Shown here: positions 1 to 5,519 of the stretch, piece by piece
How positions within the stretch are numbered: position 1 is the stretch's first letter
How the letters are laid out: the number at the start of each line of letters is the position of its first letter
NCBI GenBank assembly: GCA_035295985.1
Contig: DATHBT010000083.1
Location: forward strand, 1-6,002
Length of the DNA: 6,002 nucleotides
DNA from: JAIVGV01 sp035295985
Lineage (GTDB): Bacteria > Acidobacteriota > Blastocatellia > Pyrinomonadales > Pyrinomonadaceae
Direction: 5' to 3'
Program-made: the position numbers and the translations under genes
Notes under the pieces: model-generated
Told to the model about the DNA's origin: nothing
Database searches by the model: none
Seen by the model: the letters and a program-made list of their open reading frames with translations, nothing else

Positions 1-190
1 GTTCCCCGCGAAAAAAAATATCGGCGCGACTCTCCCGCCTGAATTGCCGTGTGCGGCCCGCGCGCCGCGAATGGGACGGCAACTAGAGTTTAGGCCCCCG
101 CATCTGAAATTCTGACGCGACGGCCCCGCGGGGCCACGCTCGCGCGCCCCAGGCAGGTACGGAAATCTCGGAGACGACAAGAATCCTTTC

Positions 191-196
191 GGAGGA
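191..196 (+). promoter_or_regulatory. Shine-Dalgarno site for the first exported-protein gene
   Basis: GGAGGA lies 10 bases before the ATG at 207. It is the clearest purine-rich site in the leader and supports that ATG as the start, together with the signal peptide that begins at once. I could not find a convincing -35/-10 pair in positions 1-180. TAGAGT at 84-89 is the best -10-like hexamer but has no partner. Confidence 0.75.
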
Positions 197-206
197 GACG
201 ACGCTA

Positions 207-1274
207 ATGAAGACGCTCACCAGACTCCTGACCGTGGCGGCCCTCGCGAGCCTGTTCGCGCTGCCGTCGTTCGCGCAAGACGAGGCCGCTGCGGCCAACC
301 CGTGTGAATCGGCCGAGCGCACCGAACTCTACACCAAGTATTTCGAGCAGAAGAAGGCCCAGGATCAGGCCCCGGCTTTCGAGACGGCCAAGCAGTACCT
401 CGCCAAGTACGAGACTGCCTGCCCCGATCAGTACACGAAGGCCGTCAAGAAGTTCCACGACGCCTACGCCGCCGCCTTCGGCGCAGCGAAGCAGGAGCAG
501 GCATTCACCGAGGCCGTCAACGCGAAGGACGCGCGCAAGTCCTTCGAGACCGGCCGGCAACTGCTGGCGAAGGACCCTGATCGGGTGGGCATCTACCTGT
601 CGACCGCTTCCACCGGCTACAACGCCGTGCTGCCGAAGGGGCCGAACGCGGGCGACGCAGCCCTCACGGCCGAGACCATTGCCTCCGCCAAAAAGGCCAT
701 CGAGTTGCTCCAGGCGGGCAAGGAGCCGAAGGACAACGCCGGCAAAGTCAACTGGGGCGCATTCAAGAGCCGTGACGAGGCGCTCGGCTGGGCGCACTAC
801 TGGGTCGGATCGCTCGAGAAGGACAGGAACGCCGCCGAGGCCGCCAAGCACCTGATCGCGGTGGCGCAGTCGAACAGCACGCTCAAAGAGGAGCCGACCG
901 TTTACATCTACCTCGCCGAGGTTTATGAGAAGGAGCGGCAGCCGCTGGCCGACAAGTACACGGCGACCTGCAAAGAGTTGACGCCGGAGTGCGAGGTGAT
1001 GCTGGCGAACATCAACCAGGTCGTTGACCGCCAGATCGACGCCTACGCCCGCGCCGTCTCCTACGCCAAGGATGAGGCTCGCCGCAAGGCTTGGATGGAC
1101 ACGCTGAAGGCGCTGTACAAGTCGCGCAACAACGGCGCGGAGGACGGACTCGACGCTAAGATCGCCGCCGTCAAGACGACGCCGCTGCTCATCACCACGC
1201 CGGTGACGACGCCGCCGCCCGCCCCGACGCCAGCCCCCGGCAACGGCCAGCCCGTCGCCGAGCGCAAGCCGTAA
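207..1274 (+). CDS. Exported helical-repeat protein of unknown function (paralog A)
   Basis: A 355-residue protein that I do not recognise by name. Residues 1-23 form a typical Sec signal peptide: K and R near the start, a hydrophobic core, and a likely type I signal peptidase site after S-F-A, so the mature protein begins at Q24 and should be periplasmic or secreted. The body (about 35-325) is rich in Ala, Lys and Glu, with short amphipathic helices spaced like tetratricopeptide-type repeats (for example A-K-Q-Y-L-A-K-Y near 61, and A-Y-A-R-A-V near 279). The last 30 residues are a Thr/Pro-rich tail that looks unstructured. The mature chain has four cysteines (C33, C72, C255, C262), enough for two disulfides. 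The downstream gene encodes a clear paralog. A GGAGGA ribosome site precedes the start and a strong terminator follows the stop, so this is probably a single-gene transcript. The gene call is firm; a TPR-like scaffold role is a guess from repeat style. Confidence 0.88.
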   Translation: MKTLTRLLTVAALASLFALPSFAQDEAAAANPCESAERTELYTKYFEQKKAQDQAPAFETAKQYLAKYETACPDQYTKAVKKFHDAYAAAFGAAKQEQAFTEAVNAKDARKSFETGRQLLAKDPDRVGIYLSTASTGYNAVLPKGPNAGDAALTAETIASAKKAIELLQAGKEPKDNAGKVNWGAFKSRDEALGWAHYWVGSLEKDRNAAEAAKHLIAVAQSNSTLKEEPTVYIYLAEVYEKERQPLADKYTATCKELTPECEVMLANINQVVDRQIDAYARAVSYAKDEARRKAWMDTLKALYKSRNNGAEDGLDAKIAAVKTTPLLITTPVTTPPPAPTPAPGNGQPVAERKP

Positions 1275-1306
1275 GTTTCCTCCACCAGAGGATCGTCCCG
1301 AGACGA

Positions 1307-1353
1307 GGGGCCGGGCGCGTCACCCGAGCGGGTGACGCGCCCGGCCCCTTTTT
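1307..1353 (+). terminator. Strong intrinsic terminator after paralog A
   Basis: A perfect 19-bp stem (1307-1325 pairs with 1330-1348) closes a four-base GAGC loop and is followed at once by five T residues (1349-1353). The stem is almost all G-C. It starts 32 bases after the stop at 1274. It should end transcription of paralog A and insulate it from paralog B. Confidence 0.93.
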
Positions 1354-1405
1354 GCCGCCCGCACTCGTCGCCGCGCGTAGCGCCGCGCGCCGCGGCAAGT
1401 CCGGC

Positions 1406-1433
1406 TTGACGAAGCGGCGCGCGGCCGTGCAAT
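1406..1433 (+). promoter_or_regulatory. Candidate sigma-70-type promoter for paralog B
   Basis: TTGACG (1406-1411) is five of six to the -35 consensus. TGCAAT (1428-1433) is four of six to the -10, after a 16-base spacer. It lies after the terminator and would start RNA near 1440, giving a leader of about 40 bases before the ATG at 1481. The downstream gene needs its own promoter because of that terminator. The 16-base spacer and the weak -10 lower confidence. Confidence 0.45.
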
Positions 1434-1480
1434 CTTAACGCAGTCCAAAAACTTCGCAGCGCGGAGAACCCGAACGCAGG

Positions 1481-2482
1481 ATGATTCCCCTCAGACGCAC
1501 GCGCAGGCCGGACGCCGACGCGGGCGGAGGCGCGCGCGCGCCGCTCCTCTTGTCGCTCGCCGTCCTCCTGCTCTGCCACCCCGGCGCGGCGCAGCAGCCA
1601 CAGCCGGCCGCGGGCGCGCAGCACCACGTCACGCAATCGCAAGCCGACCTCTACGAGCGCTGGCGCTCGAACATCAACCTCAACCAGCAGACGGCCTATG
1701 AAGCCGGCCGCGAGTACCTGTCGAAGTACCCGGCCGACGGCTACGCGGCTTACGTCCGCCCGTGGGTCGCGGCCTACGAGCGCGAGTCGCGCAAGCGCGA
1801 GTTCGCGCGCCTGTTCAAGGCGGAACGGTTCGCGGAGGTCTTCAAAGTCGGCGGGCAGGTGCTCGCCGAGGAGCCGGAGCACCTGAAGACGCTCACGCAC
1901 CTCGCCTACGCCGGCTACCTCGCCGCGGGCAAGGGCGACGAAACTTACAACGACGTCGCGCTCAACCACGCTCGCAAGGCCGTCGCGCTCATCGACGCGG
2001 GCGCGCAGGCCGCAGACTGGCAGCCCTTCGCCGGCCGCGCCGACGCGCTCGGCTACCTCCACTTCATCATCGGCGAGCTGTCGCTCAAGCCCGACCCCGA
2101 AGAGGCCATCCGCTCCTTCCGCAAGGCCGTCTCCTACGAGACCTCGGTCAGGCACACGCCCGTGCTCTACTCGCGGCTCGCGGCGGCCTACGTGGTGGGC
2201 CGCTACGATCCGCTCTCGAAGGACTACCAGTCGCGCTTCGCCGGGCGCGAGGCTGACGACGAGAGCCGCGCCGCCCTCGAAAAGATTTACGGCGTCGTCG
2301 ATCTCATCGCGGACGCCTACGCGCGCGCCGTCGCGCTCGCCGGCACTGACCCGAAGTACGCCGAGGCCAGGCGGCGCTGGTCTGACGAACTCACGCGCTT
2401 CTACAAGTTCCGCCACAAAGACTCGACCGACGGCCTCGAAGCCTACGTCGCCGCCGTCGTCGCCAAGCCGCTGCCGGAATGA
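1481..2482 (+). CDS. Exported helical-repeat protein of unknown function (paralog B)
   Basis: A 333-residue protein related to the preceding gene along nearly its whole length. Shared stretches include D-A-Y-A-R-A-V (A 278-284, B 278-284), A-L-G before an aromatic segment (A 192, B 189), P-L followed by a Lys and Tyr (A 246, B 244), and a terminal Y-K-x-R...D-G-L block (A 304-315, B 308-319). The N-terminus has an unusually long, Arg-rich n-region (about 20 residues), then a Leu-rich core and a probable signal peptidase I site near G-A-A at 35-37. The Cys at 32 lies in the signal core and L-L-L-C is a poor lipobox, so I do not call a lipoprotein. The mature chain has no cysteine and lacks the Pro-rich tail of paralog A. 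The ribosome site is weak (GGAG at 1463-1466, 14 bases before ATG), so the exact start is less sure. Function unknown; a TPR-like fold is plausible. Confidence 0.87.
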   Translation: MIPLRRTRRPDADAGGGARAPLLLSLAVLLLCHPGAAQQPQPAAGAQHHVTQSQADLYERWRSNINLNQQTAYEAGREYLSKYPADGYAAYVRPWVAAYERESRKREFARLFKAERFAEVFKVGGQVLAEEPEHLKTLTHLAYAGYLAAGKGDETYNDVALNHARKAVALIDAGAQAADWQPFAGRADALGYLHFIIGELSLKPDPEEAIRSFRKAVSYETSVRHTPVLYSRLAAAYVVGRYDPLSKDYQSRFAGREADDESRAALEKIYGVVDLIADAYARAVALAGTDPKYAEARRRWSDELTRFYKFRHKDSTDGLEAYVAAVVAKPLPE

Positions 2483-2492
2483 AAAGGCCATA

Positions 2493-2564
2493 AACCGTGA
2501 ACCGTGACGGGTGACGGGAGAAGAAGAGATTCTTGCCTGTTACCTGTCACGGTTTACCTGTCAC
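2493..2564 (+). repeat. Inverted heptamer array forming a long hairpin upstream of rnc
   Basis: Four degenerate heptamers run on the left arm from 2493 to 2520 (AACCGTG, AACCGTG, ACGGGTG, ACGGGAG). Four more run on the right arm from 2537 to 2564 (CTGTTAC, CTGTCAC, GGTTTAC, CTGTCAC), roughly as their inverse complement. As + strand RNA, 2497-2518 pairs with 2536-2557 for 22 consecutive pairs, four of them G-U. After a small asymmetric bulge, AAGAA (2521-2525) pairs with TTCTT (2530-2534) around a GAGA loop, a GNRA-type tetraloop. The array begins 11 bases after the stop of paralog B and ends 22 bases before the likely rnc start. No T run follows, so it is not a standard intrinsic terminator. 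It could be a dispersed intergenic repeat, an mRNA 3'-end stabiliser for paralog B, or an RNase III processing site in read-through RNA. Confidence 0.85.
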
Positions 2565-2567
2565 GGC

Positions 2568-2576
2568 TGTTACAAT
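2568..2576 (+). promoter_or_regulatory. Candidate extended -10 promoter for rnc
   Basis: TGTTACAAT carries a TG one base before TACAAT (five of six to the -10 consensus), the extended -10 arrangement that can work without a good -35. No recognisable -35 sits at 16-18 bases upstream; that zone is the right arm of the heptamer array. RNA would start near 2583-2585, only a few bases before the GTG at 2587, so the rnc transcript from here would be nearly leaderless. Confidence 0.5.
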
Positions 2577-2586
2577 CTCGTCCATC

Positions 2587-3426
2587 GTGTCCGACGAAAA
2601 CGATCAGGGTCTCGGCGAGTTGGAGGGCCGACTCGCTTACGGCTTCCGCGACCGCTCGCTGCTAGAGCGCGCGCTGACGCACCGCTCCTGGGCGCACGAG
2701 CAGACGGGGCCGGGCGAGGGGGAACTCGCGCGCTCGCTGCACAACGAGGCGCTGGAGTTCGTCGGCGACTCCGTGCTCGGCCTCGTCGTCGCCGACCGAC
2801 TCTTCCGCGACTGCGAGAATATGACCGAGGGCGATCTCTCCCGGATGAAGCACAGGCTGGTGAGCACCGAGACGCTCGCGCGCGCCGCCGCGCGCCTCGA
2901 CCTGGGCAGCCACGTCCGCGTCGGCCGCGGCGAGGAGAAGACGGGCGGTCGCCGCAAGCAGGCGATGCTCGCGGACTTGTTCGAGGCCGTCCTCGCGGCC
3001 GTCTATCTCGACGGCGGCTTCGAGGCCGCCCAGAACTTCGTCGGCCACGCCCTGAGTGAAGAGTTGGACGAGGCCACGCCGGAGTCGGCCGCCGCCGCCG
3101 ACTACAAGACGCTGCTACAGGAGCGCGTGCAGGCCGTCTTCCGCGTCACGCCCGCCTACGAGATGATCGAGACGGAAGGCCCGCCGCATGACCGCACCTT
3201 CCACGTCGAAGTCCGCTGGAACGAGACCTCGATCCGCGGGACGGGTTCGAGCATCAAGTCGGCGGAGATGGACGCCGCGCGCCGCGCTCTCGAAGAGATC
3301 GAGGAGCTGAATGGTTCCGGCGAGGCGGGCGCGGAAGAGGCCTCACCGACAGAGAGCGACGACGGAGACAGAGCCGTTGGAAATGAATCACAGGGCGAGC
3401 AAAGCCCCGAAGGGGCAGAAGTGTAG
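2587..3426 (+). CDS. rnc: Ribonuclease III
   Basis: RNase III is a Mg-dependent cytoplasmic endonuclease that cuts double-stranded RNA, matures rRNA precursors and controls some mRNAs. With the GTG start the protein has 279 residues. The nuclease domain spans about 10-160. Its signature is H-N-E-A-L-E-F-V-G-D-S at 52-62, giving the expected acidic residues E54, E57 and D61. The second catalytic pair is in A-D-L-F-E-A (D130, E133). A double-stranded RNA binding domain follows (about 171-240), with the K-S-A-E...A-A-R-R-A-L end typical of that fold. Residues 243-279 are an acidic, Gly/Ser/Glu-rich tail beyond the usual end of bacterial enzymes (roughly 220-250 residues). I chose GTG at 2587 because the protein then begins shortly before the conserved region. 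The same frame stays open upstream to a TTG at 2533, but that lies inside the hairpin repeat and encodes nothing family-like. No ribosome site is visible, consistent with a near-leaderless message. The next gene follows after 38 bases with no terminator, so the two are probably co-transcribed. Confidence 0.97.
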   Translation: MSDENDQGLGELEGRLAYGFRDRSLLERALTHRSWAHEQTGPGEGELARSLHNEALEFVGDSVLGLVVADRLFRDCENMTEGDLSRMKHRLVSTETLARAAARLDLGSHVRVGRGEEKTGGRRKQAMLADLFEAVLAAVYLDGGFEAAQNFVGHALSEELDEATPESAAAADYKTLLQERVQAVFRVTPAYEMIETEGPPHDRTFHVEVRWNETSIRGTGSSIKSAEMDAARRALEEIEELNGSGEAGAEEASPTESDDGDRAVGNESQGEQSPEGAEV

Positions 3427-3451
3427 CGGCTCGGGGCGCTGCTCCGAAAAA

Positions 3452-3460
3452 AGGGGAGGG
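3452..3460 (+). promoter_or_regulatory. Shine-Dalgarno site for the gene after rnc
   Basis: AGGGGAGGG sits four bases before the ATG at 3465. It is a strong purine tract and fixes the start. It contrasts with rnc and lepB, which have no such site. That fits translation of an internal gene in an rnc-led operon. Confidence 0.75.
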
Positions 3461-3464
3461 ACAG

Positions 3465-5363
3465 ATGAAAGCATTCGCCGTCACGTTCAGTCTGATAGCG
3501 GCCCTGCTCCCCGCTCAGGCGTCTGCGCGCGCGGGCCAGGCCGCGAGCCGCGACTCGCAAACCGGGGCGAAAGCCGCGAAGCCCGAAAAGGCGGCGGAAC
3601 CCGGCGACAACAACGCCGCCGCGGCGGCGCGGCCGTCCGCGGCGAGGCTCGTCGAGGTGTTGCGTTCGGTAGCCGACGAGGCCCCGAAGTGGGACGACGC
3701 GGCGGCGGCGGCGTCCGTGCAGGCCCGGATCGCGGACATCTTGTGGCAAACAGACCCGGCCGCGTCCCAAGCCATACTGGTAAAGGCGTGGGAGGCGGCC
3801 GGCCGCGTCTCGGACGAGCAGGCCGAGCGATCGTCCTATAGAAATTATCTGCCGAGCACGGTGTCCCGGCGCGCGGTGATCAACGTCGCGCGGCGGCGCG
3901 CGCCCGAGTTGGCCGAGCGTTGGCTCGCGCAGATGGCCGAGGACGCGAAAGAGTCGAAGGGCGAGACGCCCCGCCGCGGCGCTTTCGACGACCGCACGGA
4001 GCGCAGCACGGTGCTGCTGGAGATGGCGTTGCAGGAGGCGGCGGACAACCCGCGTGCGGCGGCCGAGCTGGCAGGCGCGAGCCTACAGGACGGCGTCTCG
4101 TACGGCCTGAACGAGGTGCTGGTTAAGCTTCAGCAGCGCGACCCGGCGCTCGCGCAAGCCGTCTTCGCGCGCGCCCTCGAACGGCTGCGCACCGCCGGCA
4201 TATCCGACGTCAGCGAGCTTTTAATCCTGACCGCCTACCTCTTCACCCCCGGCTACACGAGGGCCACCAACACGTCGGAGGATCCCACGGTGACGCAGCT
4301 TTTAGTCACCCGCGACGCACGGAGCATGACGCCGCCGGGCGTCTCCAACCCGGCGCTCGCGCAGGAATTCGTCAAACTCGCCGCGTCACTGCTCGTCAAC
4401 GCCCCGCTCCCCAGCGCGACGGCGAACCCGACGGAGGCGGCGCGCGCGCAGCTCAGCGCCATCGGCGAAATTCTATACTTCGGGTCGTTCCGCGTCCCGG
4501 AGGTGGCGGCGGCCTTGGAGGCCCGGCGCGCGCAGATACTGCAGGACGCCAGGTACGCGCCGGGCCTGGCCGCCTTCGTCACCGCGCCGCCGCCCGCGAG
4601 CGAGTCGGAAATACCCCGCCCGCTGTGGGCCACCGCGCCCAGTGCGGAGGACTTGGAAGAGGAGGCGCGCAAAGAGACCAGCGCGCAACTCCGCGACACG
4701 CGCTTCGCCGAGGCGGCGCTGGCGACAGAGGTGGAAAAGTACGAGCGTGGCTTCGCGCTGGCGGGCAGCATATCCGACGCGGCGCTGCGCGCCAACGTCA
4801 CCAACCTGCTGGCGTACCGTGCGTCGCTGCACTTCGCGAAGCGGGGCGACGGCGAGCGCGCCTACCAGCTCAGCCGGAAGAACACCGACCCGGCGCAGCG
4901 GGCGGCGGGGCTTGTGCTCGGCACGCAGGCGCTGCTCAAGGCGAAGAACGCGGCGCGCGCGCGCGAGTGGCTGGAGGAGGCGCAGGCGCTCGCGCGCAGG
5001 GCCGAGCCGGACGCCGCCTGGGCGCGCACCGCCTTCGGCGTCGCGGCGGCCTACGCGCAGTTCGACGCGGGCGCGGGGGTCGAGGCGCTCGGGGAAGCGG
5101 TCAGGCTGATGAACAGGTCGCCGGAGAAGGCCGACGCGGCCGACGAGCGTGCGCCGCCCGCCAAAAGGTTCGGGGGCTTCCGCGGGGCGAACGTCAACTT
5201 CACGAACGGCACGACGGGCTTCGGGCTGCACGCCGCCGCGCGCGCCTTCCCGGCCGCGCAGTTCGAGAATGTTCTGGGGACTCTCGACGGCATCGACGAA
5301 GGCGCGGCTCGCGGGAGGGCCGTCGTCGCCCTCTGCGCGCAGCACTTCCGCCCGGCGAGGTGA
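3465..5363 (+). CDS. Large exported alpha-helical protein of unknown function
   Basis: A 632-residue protein that I do not recognise. Residues 1-22 are a signal peptide (Lys at 2, hydrophobic core, A-x-A sites at 17-21), so it is exported. About 25-60 is an Ala/Lys/Pro-rich low-complexity linker. Two mostly helical regions follow (about 60-260 and 300-365). After a Pro-rich break near 374-392 comes a further helical region (about 395-555). That last region seems to contain at least three helical-hairpin units of 34-41 residues (near 428-463, 464-497, 498-538), each with Asp or Gly at turns and Ala/Leu at packing positions, like an alpha-solenoid. A Gly/Phe/Asn-rich segment (568-588, with N-V-N-F-T-N-G-T-T-G-F-G) interrupts before a last helix holding the only cysteine (C624). 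No catalytic motif or membrane anchor is visible. Close spacing to rnc suggests co-transcription, though a functional link to RNase III is not implied since this protein leaves the cytoplasm. A scaffold or binding role is a guess. Confidence 0.88.
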   Translation: MKAFAVTFSLIAALLPAQASARAGQAASRDSQTGAKAAKPEKAAEPGDNNAAAAARPSAARLVEVLRSVADEAPKWDDAAAAASVQARIADILWQTDPAASQAILVKAWEAAGRVSDEQAERSSYRNYLPSTVSRRAVINVARRRAPELAERWLAQMAEDAKESKGETPRRGAFDDRTERSTVLLEMALQEAADNPRAAAELAGASLQDGVSYGLNEVLVKLQQRDPALAQAVFARALERLRTAGISDVSELLILTAYLFTPGYTRATNTSEDPTVTQLLVTRDARSMTPPGVSNPALAQEFVKLAASLLVNAPLPSATANPTEAARAQLSAIGEILYFGSFRVPEVAAALEARRAQILQDARYAPGLAAFVTAPPPASESEIPRPLWATAPSAEDLEEEARKETSAQLRDTRFAEAALATEVEKYERGFALAGSISDAALRANVTNLLAYRASLHFAKRGDGERAYQLSRKNTDPAQRAAGLVLGTQALLKAKNAARAREWLEEAQALARRAEPDAAWARTAFGVAAAYAQFDAGAGVEALGEAVRLMNRSPEKADAADERAPPAKRFGGFRGANVNFTNGTTGFGLHAAARAFPAAQFENVLGTLDGIDEGAARGRAVVALCAQHFRPAR

Positions 5364-5482
5364 ATCTCGTCAGTCTCCGCGGACGGTCGCCGGTAGTCGG
5401 CCTCGGCGATCGGGGAAGAGCCGCGGCTTCATCACGCCCGTCGGGGCTGTTGTCCTTCATTACCTTCTTACTACCTTCCGAC

Positions 5483-5512
5483 TTGACCGCCCAGCGTCCG
5501 GTTACTTACGAT
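5483..5512 (+). promoter_or_regulatory. Candidate promoter for lepB, placed for a leaderless mRNA
   Basis: TTGACC (5483-5488, five of six) and TACGAT (5507-5512, four of six) are separated by 18 bases. Seven bases then precede the ATG at 5520, so transcription would be expected to start on or next to that A. No purine-rich ribosome site precedes either possible ATG. The rest of the gap from 5364 shows only a modest 9-bp hairpin (5384-5392 with 5404-5412) without a T run. Confidence 0.6.
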
Positions 5513-5519
5513 GCCCGGC

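Noticed and set aside
71..115. Fourteen-codon upstream ORF in the leader of the first gene
   Set aside because: It is very short, without a ribosome site, and its composition matches the surrounding non-coding sequence.
122..135. Perfect palindrome GGCCCCGCGGGGCC in the leader of the first gene
   Set aside because: It could form only a 5-bp hairpin and has no T run. Palindromes of G and C are expected at this base composition, so I do not call an operator or terminator.
1575..1577. Lipoprotein cysteine in paralog B (C32)
   Set aside because: The residue before Cys would be Leu, which does not fit the lipobox requirement for a small residue at that position.
1061..2491. Long open frame of 476 codons on the minus strand opposite both paralogs
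   Set aside because: High GC leaves antisense frames open. It spans a terminator and a signal peptide region of real genes, is dominated by Arg/Gly/Val/Leu, and has no ribosome site or recognisable domain.
2533..2586. Upstream TTG start that would add 18 residues to RNase III
   Set aside because: The extension is encoded by the right arm of the heptamer hairpin and by the promoter-like sequence. It has no ribosome site and no similarity to the family's N-terminus.
3404..3416. Small GCCCC-GAA-GGGGC hairpin at the end of rnc
   Set aside because: Only five pairs, inside the coding region, and no T run follows, so it is unlikely to terminate transcription before the next gene.
4473..5345. Minus-strand open frame of 290 codons opposite the 632-residue gene
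   Set aside because: Arg/Gly/Ala-rich shadow translation in GC-rich DNA with no family resemblance; the + strand frame has the signal peptide and ribosome site.
5384..5412. Nine-pair hairpin after the 632-residue gene as a terminator
   Set aside because: The loop is 11 bases and a G/A-rich stretch follows instead of T residues. A shorter GCCC/GGGC hairpin near 5438 is also too weak to call.
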